Shown here piece after piece: positions 25,201 through 37,330 of a DNA stretch of 64,000 nt. Position 1 is the first letter of the stretch, and every line of letters starts with the position of its first letter. The notes under the pieces were generated by a model that worked only from the letters and a program-made list of their open reading frames with translations, was not told the origin of the DNA and made no database searches. Both the position numbers and the translations under genes were made by a program. Source of the stretch: Diphasiastrum complanatum (taxonomy: Eukaryota > Streptophyta > Lycopodiopsida > Lycopodiales > Lycopodiaceae). The stretch is from assembly GCA_029204225.1 (NCBI GenBank), contig CM055096.1, positions 45,055,967 through 45,119,966 on the forward strand, given 5' to 3'.

Positions 25201-26253
25201 AGATGCGATGCACTTTCCCCAGATATTCAATGTTCATTTTGAGGGCCGCCTTGGTATAATTCTCTGAAAGACAATAAAAGATTATTGACTTGACTCTGAA
25301 AATAAGATTGGAATAGCCTCATGGATATGAAACTTCAACTTACCACAGACTAATTTCAAAGAAACATAAATACATATTAAATACTAAACCTTTTATTGTT
25401 CACAAAACGAACTTGTAATTGACTTATAAATTCCCGCATACACCTTAATATGCCTATTTATATATAGATAAATTTTTTTTTATCAAAAAAAACAACCAAA
25501 ACTATACTATTATGGACATGCATGTGTACGTGGGTGTCAACACACTTGTGATGGCTACCCCCCAATTGTTGATGAGGACACGAAAGAGAGTAATTGGTAC
25601 GATTGAGCAAGAAGAGAAAACCTAAAAATGACACACTTCGCAAGGAGGCTGCTACTAGTCTAAACAATGATAGCTAGAAAGATATCTAGCATATCTTATG
25701 TAGTCGATGATAGATATAGCGATATTATCCTCTGAGAAAAGTAGCATATTAAGTGCCAACAAGATTATTAAAAAATGTCTATGAAATGATGTAAGAAGTA
25801 GTTTTGATCATCTGATTTCTTTTTTGGTACTCATTGTTTTTTCTCGAAAAATGTTGGTTTTCAATTAGCTATGATTGCTGTGGTGGTGTAGCATGCTTGG
25901 GTCGGGCTTGCCACCTAGTTGTGATCCACATGTGGGTTGATACCTAAGCCAAGACCTATCTAAAATTAAACAAAAGAAGAAATGCTAGTTTTGTCAAAGA
26001 GTAAATTGTTTGTGCTATAGTAGTAGTTGAGACTCGAGGCCATGCTCATTCAAGCATGTGCTACTTTGCCCAACTCTTCTCTTTATCCTTTGAGCAATTT
26101 ACTTTTGTGAGAGCTATGTCCAAGTAAACGTTAACATTTTTTGAATACATGTGTGAGCATGAATATATATCAAGATCACTCGCTATTATTGGTAATGCTC
26201 CAGACAATGCACATGCATGTATGGGTGATCAACTTAACACCACATATTGCCAC
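19251..26253. other. Seven kilobases without a recognised gene
   Basis: AT-rich sequence with only short open frames (mostly under 80 codons) on both strands and no protein motif I can name. It probably consists of old, decayed insertions. Visible structure is limited to short local repeats, for example GTTGAGTAAGATA near 19555-19590, and the 84-bp duplication at 21587-21762. Confidence 0.55.
21587..21762. repeat. Diverged 84-bp tandem duplication
   Basis: The block beginning ATCAATTTGCTATTTATTTTG at 21587 (first 18 bases diagnostic) recurs from 21671 with substitutions and an insertion of GTGCCTCAT. Both copies continue through ATGGTGTTGAGATTT-like sequence. Confidence 0.75.
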
Positions 26254-26652
26254 GTGGGAGAAAATTGAAAGTTTTGATACTTTCGTAGCGTGATAGACTT
26301 TTCCTAACAATTGGCGCACCGGCCAATATTGTCCCTATAACCGACACAGAGCCAACTCCCTTTGATGGTGGCGGCCCGTGATTGGCACTCCGAAATGCCT
26401 ATATTCTAAGCCCCTATGAAACATGGGTTTGGGGGGGGGGGGGGGGGCGACGTGTGGGAGAAAATTGAAAGTTTTGATACTTCCGTAGCGTGATAGACGT
26501 TTCCTAACAATTGGCGCATCGGCCAATATCGTCCCTATAACCGACACAGAGCCAACTCCCTCTGATGCTGGCGGCCCGTGATTGGCACTCCGAAATGCCT
26601 GTATTCTAAGCCCCTATGAAAGATGGGTTTGGGGGTGGGGGGGCGGGGGGGC
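26254..26652. repeat. 200-bp tandem duplication upstream of NOT2
   Basis: Two copies, 26254-26453 and 26454-26652, both starting GTGGGAGAAAATTG and ending in a poly-G tract. They differ at only about ten positions apart from the G runs. Each copy holds the near-palindrome TTGGCGCACCGGCCAA. They lie a few hundred bases upstream of the presumed NOT2 transcription start. Confidence 0.92.
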
Positions 26653-26727
26653 GCTACCGGCCCCATTAGTCTAGTCCTCTAGTAGGCCGTGAAATCTGAT
26701 CCGGACCAGGGAATGAGATCCTCCTCT

Positions 26728-26778
26728 TTCTGTCTCTCTGTCTCTCTCTTCTCTTTTCTCTCTTCTCTTTTCTGCTTA
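26728..26778 (+). promoter_or_regulatory. CT-rich tract, likely NOT2 core promoter or 5' UTR
   Basis: A long pyrimidine run (TCTGTCTCTCTGTCTCTC type) marks the start of a GC-richer stretch (26700-27360) ahead of the NOT2 coding exons. Such CT tracts are common around plant transcription starts. No clear TATA box was found, and the exact start is not visible. Confidence 0.45.
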
Positions 26779-27589
26779 CGCTCTGTCAAAGCCGCACCTC
26801 CTCATCTCTGTGTCTTCTTCCTCAGCTTTCTCCTCCTCTACTGCGCGCCTTTCTAAGCCATACGGCCCAAGATCAACCCCCCTCTGCTCGCATCTCACCT
26901 CCCAACCCTCGTGTGCCGCTGGAACGAGCTTTTTTGGCGCAGATTTGCGTAATATAGGCTTATTGTCTGTGCCTGCAGTGTAGATTTATCAGCCCGGAGC
27001 TCCCATTCGCCCTGATAATTAAGCGATTTTATTCACTGGAGCTTTATGCTTGTCTGTTTTGAGCAGAGGCAGTGTTTCTGACCCCCCCAAACAGAATATT
27101 TCCGATCATGGTAGTTCTGTTCCATGCAGCTGAGGATTTTTTGTACAAAAATGAGATTAGTGCTTGTTGATAATACTGTCAGCCGACTGTAGGAAGTAAG
27201 CAGCACATCGAGTGCAGTGCCGTTGCTGTTAGCAGGCAGAGCCTGAATGTGGGAGGCGAAGGACAAGCCAAGAGCGGCAAAAGGCGTAATCTGGTTGTGG
27301 AGGAGAGCTCATCGGTTTCGAGGAAGCAGTGGACACAGCCCGCCAGTTAGCTGTACATAGCACCTACCCAATTATCTGGAGGGATGGCGAAATGCATGCT
27401 AAATAACACATATTAGGGCTTGTGGTATGTCTGCATGCATCCTTTTGTAGTATTAGGTTATCAAAGCTCCAAAAAATTACGAACATGCATCTATTATTGT
27501 CATATTTTCATCTTTGGATCGTTTTTGCTATACCTAATGATTATTCCTGAACATCTGAAGGCTATTTTGTGTAGGCGATTATCATATGA

Positions 27590-27720
27590 GCAGTCGTAAT
27601 AAGGCTATGCCTTCTCATATTATGGCTATTTTCCCATAATATGTCTGTATCTTCTCATAACATGCCTATTTTCTCATAGTATGCCTATATACCTTCTCAT
27701 AATATGTCTATTTTCTCTTC
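27590..27720. repeat. Short tandem repeat in NOT2 5' region
   Basis: Four to five imperfect units of about 25-28 bp built on CTTCTCATAATATG and CTATTTTCTC. They probably lie in a 5' intron or UTR of NOT2. Confidence 0.75.
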
Positions 27721-28029
27721 GATCAGGCAAAATGTTTGAAGAGCTGTACAGCAGTTGCAGAGCCTAGTTGATCAGATGCACGAAATTTTGTAGAACAACT
27801 AGTCGATCATGTACTTTCCTTTCCGCCATGATGCCAACTATAAAGAGGTCGAGGCCTATTTTCCTTTACACCTCTGTCATTCAACGGTGTCATGAGCTTT
27901 CATTTGGAATGAGATGATAGTGTTCTTTGTCTTGTAAGTCAGAACTCCCTGGTCATGTATAGACAAGGACGCTAGTTTGCTTTTTTGAGGTTCATTTCTC
28001 CTCCCTCACTACTGAATTATGTGTCGCAG

Positions 28030-31000
28030 TCTCCATTAAACAATTCAGCTCCTACATTGCTCGACTCTGGGAACACGGGAAGGCCTTTTTCTGCATTCTC
28101 AGCACCATCAGGATCTACTCCTGTTTTCCACCATGGAGGTGAGTTTAACTCTCTCTAAATTATAATTTTTCCTCTGGTGTACCTGTTGGTAAGTTATTTT
28201 TCACATTATGAGGTTGAGACATAGTATCTTTTTGTCATTTTCAAATTCTCGACAGTAGCCAGGTTGTCAATTCAGTTCATTTGCCTTGGTTGCTTTTGGA
28301 AGTCCTCATAGTTAGCTCTGAACTATCAGTACCACACTCAATTCATTACAGGAAATATCCAGGGGTTGCTTAATGTGCAAGGCAGCTATAATATGCAAAC
28401 ACACAATGCTTTATCATCAAGAAATTCAGGGATGGCCAGTGGTTCATCAAGTGGGGTACATCAGCCTTCGGGAGGCTTACCAGCAGGGAGATTTGCAACA
28501 AACAACCTGCCTATGGGACTCTCACAGGTTCTGCATCTTATATTTATTTTTGGTTTGAAATCGAAGTTGATGGCAGAAACGATATGTCATTCTGATTACA
28601 ATGGAGTCTTTTTCCTATGTTTGCACTTTCTCAAGAGTTTATTAGTTAGTATTAACTAGAAAAACCTTATCTATGATGTGCGCATCATAAGTCAGACTTT
28701 ATGGAGTTGAGCCATGTGGACCATTTGAAAGATCCTTGTTTATTTTTTGAATCTATGCAAGTGGTATCTCTTTTTTTTCTTATAAGCATTTTTTGTCTGC
28801 ATCTATCTCAGGGTGGCCTTCATGGGCACAACACAATGAGCAATCGATCCGGCATTAATTTAATAGGGAGTCACCCACTTAGTAGCGGCATGAATGGTAG
28901 TGGTGTTTCAGGTCCACCAGGTACTGTGACCATCAGTAACAGAGGATCCCTGGCAGGCTTGGGAGTCTCTCTTTCACAGATGGGAAGTACAGGAACACGT
29001 ATTCCAACTGCTGTAAGTACCATTGCAGGTGGAGGTGCTAGTGGGATTAATAGGACTTTGAATGCAGGCAGTGGTGTGAGTGTACCAAGTCTAAATGCTT
29101 CTCGGGGCAATGTGGGACCTGTAAATAGTGGTGGAGGGCTTGGCTTACAAGGGCAAGGAAGACCTATGAGTCCGATGCTCCAGCAAAGTGCAAACATGTC
29201 CTCTTCTGTTTACAACCCTTCTGGTGACTTGCTGGCTATCCTCTCATCGAGAGGTAAGAATGCACTTCATGTTGCTTAGGCATATCTTTAGGAGAGGTGC
29301 ACACGATGTTGAGGGGCAGTTGCATTTATGTTACTCGAAGCACATGAACAAAGGGTGTCACCATTATTTACAAGCATATGACATAGAAATGGCTTTTATT
29401 GTTCATGTCTAGATTTTTATTCATTGTCTCCGACTTTGAGTTGTGCAATCATTGTCATAGCAAATCTAGAAAATTTGATGTGTTTGATTAGTATGTGCTT
29501 CAATCCGTGAAAGATCATTACCATTTTGACCCGTGCCCTTGGTCACATGTATTTGAGGATCAAGCTATTGTAGAGCCACATTACCATAAGGAGATTATGA
29601 TAGCCCAAAAGTTGGTATTACAATATGTTGTCGTCATTACGACGAGGATGTGTCCAAAATTTTTAAGTTTTCCTTTTTATAACATTACAAATGAATTATG
29701 TATTAAAATGTTCCAAATGTCTCCATGTGCGAAATTTTGGGCCTTTTGGTTAACCTAGAAAGTACAAAGGTTATGTTCTTCTAGTTTAAAAAGGTCAACG
29801 CTCTTTATTTTCCATTTGATAGGTTTGAAGTTGTGTACAAATTTCACAAATTTTCTTTGGAGTGCATGTGTTGACAAGAGACTTATTGGTGGATGGAAAT
29901 CTTGTTTTGCTATGGAAGGAGCTTGCCAAAATAAAGACCTATGGAGATGGTACAATATAAGGACATTATTTGTGACAATGGTCACTTCGGTGCCACTCTA
30001 TGGCATTGACGTTTGGGGATCCAATATCTCTCATTCCAAATGAGTTGAAACTCATTTTGACCTCCTATATGGAAGTGCATCAAACCACATCATATTGGTT
30101 GAAATAGACCTCTTCTTTTATTTGAAGCTATAGCCATGATGAGGACTACTTGATATTTTGAAAGGTTAATAAACTTCATAAGAGGGGAGACTTTTAAAGG
30201 TAATGGTTCAAAATTGTATGCTTCTACATAGGTCAAGTAGGGGGATGTTAAATTGGCATCATTAGTGATTTTTTGTTTTTTGGAAAATGCAGTGTAAAAC
30301 TTGAAAAATAAGTTTACCAATGGTTTTTGGAAGCCACCTTTGAAGAGGAAATTGTAACATTGCAAATATTCGGTTCAATTTGGGCATCAGTGAGTCAATA
30401 TAAAGGCACATTTTTGAAAACATTCCATTAAGAAAAAACATGCCAGTTTAAGAAGCAATACCATCTCAAATAATTTGAGATCAGATATGGGTTGGTGGTG
30501 CAGTTTCTTTGCATATTTGAACATAGAGTTTTATTCATTTTGTGTTTTCGTCAAGAGTATCAGCCTACATTGAATGTTGTTCATGTGCTGATAAAGATTT
30601 ATACCTTTAGTGTTTGATCATTTAGTCGTTTGTACATTTGACCTTGTTAGGTAGAGATTATTGTCTTTTGGGTACAAGAGGGCACATAAGAACTAAAGAT
30701 ACACTTCAAGTTTGATTCACAACAATAGGAGATAACAATATATCTACCCAATTGAACATGATAGAAGAGATCATCCTGTAGAGTTTTGGAATATAGGTAT
30801 GAAGAATGTTGTGATGGTAGCTAAAGTGGTAGCCAAGGAAGTTGATGGAATTATTGTACATTTCTACATTGTGATCAAGGTTACACCCCGATTCGAACAG
30901 GTCGATTCAAACTGGCCGGTTCAAACCGATTCTTTGAGGTTCGAACCGGCAAGCCAGGTTTGAATTGGAAAATGGTTCGAACCTATCTTTTCCCTTTTTC

Positions 31001-34000
31001 AAAAAAAAAAATGATTTTATCTAATGTACAAGTCATATGTTCATTGTACAGATACCTAATAGCTAAACAATTTCCTCTAAATTTTTAGATATCAGGAATT
31101 AGGATAATTTGATCTCTTTCAAACTTGGAACTTAAGGTTTAGAAAGTAGGAGTATAACTGAAATTTGAGGCTTGAGCTCATAGCTGATAAATTATAATAG
31201 TGACCACTGACCAGTGACTACTAACTAGTTACTAACTTACTAGTGACCATTGAGTCATTTGACACCGACTAGTCTGATTATTGATATGTATTATGTATTA
31301 TGGATATTAAATGGGAGCTAGGTAGAGTCTAGACCGTAGGAGTCAGGACTGTAGATTGTAATTTTGTTTCAAAGTTGAAAGTTGAAGTTCAAACTTATTT
31401 GAAATTTGCAATATCGAGATCGCAGAAAACTTAAAAGAATAAACAAGAAGGTTATGACAATGTTTCAAAAAGGCTAAAGCCAAAAAAAATTTAGGCTAGA
31501 AAGTTAAAACTTAGATTCATCATTCATCATTCAACAATGAACATTGAACATTCAACATTCTATATGTAAGTTGTAACTACTAACATAATACATTAAATAC
31601 CAATCAAAATTGTAAAACCATTAGTAACTACTAACTACTGAATCTTGATATTCCTAAATTCTAATTAGTAATTAGATAATCAACTTCGGAAATCGGGTTT
31701 AGGGCCCAACAGATGGTTCGAATGGTTCGAACTGGGTCCAAACAATTCGATGGTTCGAACCGTGAGAAGCGGTTCGAACCGCGGTTCGAGGCAACCTTGA
31801 TTGTGATGAGCTTTTATGGTGCAAATGTTGTGATAATCGAGTATGGTTTGACTGACTTCATATGCGACAATGAACAATCTATAATGTAGATGGACGTGTC
31901 GGGTGTTTTCTAGCCTCGATGATGAGAGGGAAGTCCTTTGACAATACATTTTACTTTGCCTCAACATTTACTCGTGGATGACATCTTAAGAAGTAAGAGG
32001 TGATGTGAGACTACAAATGGTCTATAGTGTTGGCAGTGGTGGTGTTATGGACCCCTTGGGGCCCATGAACACAACACCTCCTCAATATTTACTCGTGGAT
32101 GACATCTTGAGAAGTAAGAGGTGATGGGAGACTACAAATGGTCTACATTTTTGGCAGTGGTGGTGTTATGGACCCCTTGGGGCCGATGAACACAACACCT
32201 ACTTGAGGTGTGGACGCAGACTGGAGCCTTTGGCTGGTGGCATCGTGGGACCTGCTGCCACGTGTCCGTGGACCCATTTGTCTACTTGTCGTGCCTTGGC
32301 CCTATGACTAGGTTCGGGGGCAGCCTGCCATGGCCTATGTGTGTATAGGTGTAGGACACATACTTAGACTCAAGGTCGAGATTCTAGTGCTTGATGTGGA
32401 GCAAAAGTTTTGCTATAAATAGGTGTTGTTGCTTTTACCTTAAATAGAGACATCAATTAAGCAATTGCTTTTAGGCTGCTTTTGCTTTTGCTTTTGCTTT
32501 TCGGCATAGATCAAGGTCTATAAGTATGTAGTGTGCCATACCTCATTTTGCAATGGGACATAGTTGGAGTTTCTCATCACTTGTATTCTCTCTCATGTGT
32601 TTGGCTATTCTCTCATCACAATAGGAATCTTGTCTTGGGTAACTTGTATGAGCAAGTCGATTTTCTAACATGGTATCAGAGCGTGGAGCGTGGTTCAAGA
32701 TTCGAGAGAACAAGGAGGTACTCAACGAACGGAGTCAATCATCACACGTAGGTTGTTCCGACCATCTTCAAGTTGTGGAAGTGGTGTCCCTAGCCAGCTC
32801 TCAAGCTTGATCTTCATTTACAACAGTGGCAGCTTTGTGAGAGGATCTAGTGCTACAAGGAGAAGGGCTGTTCTGCAAGAGGAGATTATGAAATCTGCTT
32901 CAAATCTCAGGTTGCTGTAGGACAAGAAAGCGTGGAGACAACGTTGTTATGAGCACAATGTGGAAGAAGATAGGATCGTTGGAGAACATTTACAGGCTGA
33001 TCGCTGACCTATTTGCTATTGCCTGCAGGGTTGTTTTATGATTTGAGACCTGATTGCTGCTAGAAACCTGATTGCTGAGTTGATCGCTGGAATCAGAATG
33101 CTAGCTGAATTTGATTGCTGGCTGTTTGAGTCTGTACAGGGGATCTTTACATTTGGCAATTTTAATAATTTGTTAGGTTGAACATTCACGGTGTCCTTGG
33201 CCCAATTAAATTGCTACACATAGGGGTAGGATAAGGACATGTATTTCAGACTAGAAACACCACATCTACATAAGTAATAAATAGTGTATTGCATCTCCAT
33301 TTGCAGATTTATAAGCTGACATCACCAGATTGTCCAAATTGGGAGAGTCCTCCGTGGGATTCTATTGCCAACAAGGTTAGGTGAGACATAGCCATATATG
33401 ATCTAACAGGCGATCTACTAAGGTTATATGAGCTTGAACTGCATCGTTTTGACGTTCAAAGACCAGTCAATGACACCATATGGTGATTATCTACTTCAAT
33501 TCAAGGAGACCTATAAGTTGACCATATTATGGAAGCCTCCTATCTTTATCACCAATGTTACATGCTTCCAGGCTTGTTTACCACGTCTGAGCATTCCTTA
33601 TTCATTTTTTATCAACCACATAAATTTTTCACAAAAAAGATAAAAGCACTATCGAAGTTTTTTGTGCTGCTCAATCTAAAAAAGTTGATGATTAATCAGG
33701 TTTCACTCTTATTTGAACAATATTTTTCTTTTTTGACATTATACCAAAGTATTTCCAACCAATTATGCACTAAAGTACAACCTCTTTGCTTTGCCAGGAA
33801 GACCAATGAGCTATGAGATGCTTGACACCATGTAGTGTAGGAGTATAGGGACACTTTTCTGAGCTTCATACTTATCTACAAGTTTGCATTTCATCTGCAA
33901 GTTGTACCTTTTATGGGGTCTAATTCTTCAAATTGTGGTGCAGCCATGCAAGGACAAATCTCAGCTAATGGTCAGCTGAGTAATGTGGCTATGTCAAACG

Positions 34001-37000
34001 ATGGAAGTTCAAATGATGGAGTTGCCTTTGATATCAACGACTTTCCATTATTGAGCAATCGTCAGACATCAGCTGGAGGACTACAAGGTCCAGTAGGTGG
34101 GATTGATGACCTGATTGGATATTTCAGCTTGCTTATGAGTTTTGTAAATGTTAGTATCAAGTAGTTATGTACTAGTGAGATTTGAAGAACTGTTTATCTG
34201 TTGATTCATTACATCCTCTTTTGAAGTTTTCATTCAGATAGGAGTTTGCCTAAGATGACAGGCAAATTGTAACTGTTGTGGATGCCTCATGAGTACATGA
34301 ATATTGCTTTCTGCAGCTGCATTTAGGAAACAAGGCATTGGCATGAACTCAATTGGACAGCAGAATCAAGAATTCAGTATACAGAATGAAGACTTTCCTG
34401 CATTGCCTGGATATAAAGGTTGAATCTGTCTTATTTACTATTTTTGAGTGGGAAGTTATGTTGATGCTGACATTCTAGTTGGATATGAACTACCTGGACA
34501 TTCTTCTTTCAAGGATATTAGGTTCATGAATCATGATCTTAATTCAACAACTCGAACTTATCTACAGGAGGAAGTGGTGATATAAGTTCAGAGTTGCATC
34601 ACAAGGAACTACGGCATGATGAAGGTGCTCTAAGTTCATTACAACAGCAGCATTTCACGGTGAGTTGTTTTATTTGAGGACATTCTGATTAGGGCAAGTT
34701 TTATGGTTTGAATTTCTCACATGAAATATTTAAGAAGAAGTGGGCGCTTGATTTTTCAGGCTTTCTCTTTAGTGCTTCCTTGCCCCATGGAATATTTTTG
34801 TACTTCTCTTTGCAACTGTGCTAATACATAACTCATAGGATTGTTTCTTTACATATAAAAGTTGATGTAGACATTAAGGACAAGTTTTAGCTTTACAAGT
34901 GGGTATCACTAGATCATACATACGATTCTATGCATGCTTAAGGGGTTGTGCTTGTATGACATTTTTGTTAATGTCTTTTTCTATCAATTTGACCTGAATG
35001 AAAATTAATGAAATGAGTACAGTAAAGACTGCTGAAAAGATGATATTGCTAGCTTTTATTGGGTCGTGTATTTTGTCTCTCCTTGGTCAACTCTGACTCA
35101 GTTACCACATTGTTTTGCAATGAAAATTGTGAACTTGTAACCATGCCTTGTTTGTCATGTGGGTTCATATGATAGTATTTCTTGAAAGTTTGAATTGTAC
35201 GTTATCAGACGCATTATCCAATGATTCCTTTAAAATGTATGATCTACTTTTTAACTGGTGAGAAAAGTCTAGTTGGAAGCTTCGTTGACTGTTCTTTGTA
35301 CATTATGTATTCCAAAAATCTGACAAGTTGCAAACCCTCATTTAATAGATGGTGTTTTCTCACAGGCAGCATGATCTCCCTTATGTCAACAATTGAATTT
35401 GCACTTTATGTTCAAGCTGAAAACACATATAAACTGCTCTTCTTTAAGTATTTTCCAGTCTACTGAATCATACTGATCAACATGGCTGTGATTAATTCTG
35501 AAAAACGAACATTATAGGTAAAGCACTACAACTTGATACTATGTGGGTGTGTATTTCAAAGCAGATGGGTAGATCAGCTGGCTTTCCTCTTGGTGTATCA
35601 TTTCTCTCTCACCGACAGCAACAGCAGCAGCATCATCAGGTGGCAAGTGGGAATCCTTCTACTATTGCATCAGGATCTTTGACTCTTGCTGATTCAAGTG
35701 ATTTATCTCATCTACATAATGTTTCTGCGGACGCATTTCAGTCACATAGTCTTTCAGCCTCTTATCATTCTCAAGTAAGATATATTTTAGGAAGTGCATG
35801 AATAAGAGGTTGTTATTCGGCAAGTGATTTGCTTGATCACTACGTTGGAATAGGAAAAACATCTAAAATTAGTTCAATCAGGTTCATGCAGCTGGCCCTG
35901 GCGCTAGTGGGATCTCTGCTGTCGGCCTACGCACAGGAGGCCCTACAGTTGTCCCTTCTGGACTCAGTTCGTATGATCAGCTCTTGCACCAGTATGATCA
36001 GCACCAACATCATTTCAGAGTAGGTGCTCATCATCATCAGCAGCAGCAGCAGCTTGGGACAGTGGGCCAACCATCGAGAGAAGCACTGCGGGCTATGCAG
36101 GACACTCCAGTTTCAGCAGACAGATTTGGGTTGCTGGGTCTTCTAAGTGTTATACAAATGACTGATGCAGATCTAACCACTCTCGCCCTGGGGACGGATT
36201 TAACAACATTGGGGTTGAATTTAAATTCGAGAGAAAATTTGTACAAGACCTTTGCTTCACCTTGGGCAGATGGTCCCATCAAAGGGGAGCCTGAGTTTAT
36301 CCTGCCACAGTGCTATATGCTTAAAATTCCTCCTGAATTACAGGTAGGCAAGGTCCCCTTGTTTACTGTTTTCCTGTTTTTTGGCACTAATCATGAAATC
36401 TGCACTTAATTATCATCTTTTCAAGATGAGATTTTTTTACATCACTGAACTGGGAGGTATTTTGCCATTCTCAGACAGGTAATTTTGCCAAGTTCCAACA
36501 AGATACACTGTTCTACATCTTCTATAGGTAAGGAAGTTATCAAGACTTTATAAACAATCTCTTTTTTATTGAGCTTGTGGAGCTGCCCTGAGTAGTTATC
36601 ATCTTGGTGAGAACATGCTTTTCAGTTATTCATAGTATTTTAAGATTTGAAAATTACTCGAAGGAACTAATCGTTCCGATGAAATTCTTTGTTGTTGCTC
36701 ATCTGTTAGCATTGTTATGCCTGCAGTATGCCCAATGATGAAGCTCAACTATATGCTGCCTATGAGCTGTAAGTGGTTTTCCTTTTGCTTTTATCCTTAC
36801 CTTATAGGCAGAGGGAGGTTTGTATACCATAACGAGTATGTACTTACAGAGCCTTTTGATAACCCAATACTTGAGCATTTCTTGAGTGCCCTTTGTCTGT
36901 TGAACACAGCTGCATTTTTGTGGATCATCTCAAAAACTAGGAGCCGTTTTTTTAACCTATAGATATGATTTGAGATATTTTGGATGTGTTTTGCAGATGT

Positions 37001-37330
37001 AAGAGAGGTTGGTTCTATCATAAGATTCATCAAATGTGGCTAACTCGTGTTCCAAACACCGAACCTTTGGTAAAGACAAGTACATATGAGCGTGGATCCT
37101 ACTACATTTTTGACCCAACCACATGGGAAACAGGTCGTAAGGTAAAAAGTTGTCTGGATTGTGAGAGGGTGTTTTACGCTAGAGGATCTGAGCGAAGCAA
37201 GGCATACATTTTGGTTCTGTGACATCTGACTTGTTTGCATGGGTTGTTATGCATGCAGGAAAACTTTGTCCTTCAATATGAGATGCTGGAAAAACAGCCA
37301 CAGTTGCCTTCCGAGCTCCTACAAACTTGA
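28030..37330 (+). CDS. NOT2: NOT2 subunit of the CCR4-NOT complex (VIP2-like), 5' coding exon not found
   Basis: Scaffold subunit of the CCR4-NOT deadenylase, acting in mRNA decay and transcription. Twelve exons with GT-AG borders keep one frame for 2100 nt (699 residues plus stop): 28030-28138, 28352-28527, 28812-29253, 33902-34096, 34317-34418, 34568-34659, 35565-35774, 35882-36343, 36475-36527, 36727-36768, 36997-37141, 37259-37330. The N-terminal half is low-complexity (Gly/Ser, then Gln/His). Conserved blocks are FDINDFPLL, FSIQNEDFPALPG, MGRSAGF and, in the C-terminal NOT2/3/5 domain (roughly residues 480-699), DRFGLLGLLSVI, LALGTDLTTLGLNLNS, FYHKIHQMW, YERGSYYIFDP and ENFVLQYEMLEK. The fourth listed exon is the least certain, though its phase fits. 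No in-frame ATG precedes 28030, so a short upstream exon is expected. AATAAA at 37835 may be a polyadenylation signal. Confidence 0.93.
29700..30480 (+). pseudogene. LINE reverse transcriptase C-terminal remnant
   Basis: Plus-strand frames show FEVVYKFHKFSLE (about 29822-29860), then NIRTLFVTMVTSVPLYGIDVWGS (about 29957-30020; only the last 16 residues are diagnostic) and LILTSYMEVHQTT. The LYGxxVWG block is typical of the end of LINE reverse transcriptases. Stops and frame changes are frequent. The borders of the element are not visible, and it may extend beyond the hAT insertion at 30876. Confidence 0.6.
30876..31799. mobile_element. Non-autonomous hAT-like transposon with 8-bp target duplication
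   Basis: The 924-bp element is flanked by perfect direct repeats ATTGTGAT (30868-30875 and 31800-31807). Its ends are inverted: CAAGGTTAC on the left and GCAACCTTG on the right. An 8-bp duplication with short CA-starting inverted ends is the hAT signature. Both subterminal zones (about 30885-31000 and 31710-31795) are full of TTCGAAC repeats, often as the palindrome GGTTCGAACC. The centre is AT-rich, without a transposase frame. Length and lack of coding make it a MITE-sized derivative. Confidence 0.83.
31959..32200. repeat. 121-bp tandem duplication spanning an LTR edge
   Basis: 31959-32079 and 32080-32200 are near-identical (about eight differences). Each copy consists of about 84 bp of flank followed by the first 37 bp of the LTR (TGTTATGGACCCC...). 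The duplication therefore happened after the LTR element inserted. Confidence 0.92.
32164..32670 (+). repeat. LTR of a truncated copia element in NOT2 intron
   Basis: A 507-bp LTR with ends TGTTATGG...TTCTAACA. A TATAAATAG promoter-like box lies at about 32414, and a run of GCTTTTGCTTTT repeats follows at about 32465-32500. A copia primer binding site follows immediately. Confidence 0.82.
32671..32682 (+). promoter_or_regulatory. Copia primer binding site (tRNA-iMet)
   Basis: TGGTATCAGAGC, the standard plant copia site, directly abuts the LTR end. The downstream leader-like DNA (to about 33300) has no recognisable gag, so only the 5' end of the element remains, or it was truncated later. Confidence 0.93.

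Larger units (their letters stand above)
29254..33901 (+). other. NOT2 large intron (4.6 kb) with nested insertions
   Basis: This intron, after the third coding exon seen, starts GTAAGAAT and ends in TCTGCAAG. Every other NOT2 intron is under about 1 kb. Its size is explained by a LINE remnant, an hAT-like element, a local duplication and a truncated LTR element, all inside it. Confidence 0.8.

Noticed and set aside
28871-29197. 108-codon minus-strand frame
   Set aside because: It is antisense to a NOT2 exon that is supported by splice phase and conservation.
30886-31795. GGTTCGAACC repeats resembling tRNA B boxes
   Set aside because: No A box, acceptor stem or anticodon arm at correct spacing. 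The repeats are palindromic and lie at the ends of an hAT-like element.
33303-33380. Possible extra NOT2 exon after TTTGCAG
   Set aside because: In the required phase it meets a stop at once, and the neighbouring exon at 33902 fits the frame without it.
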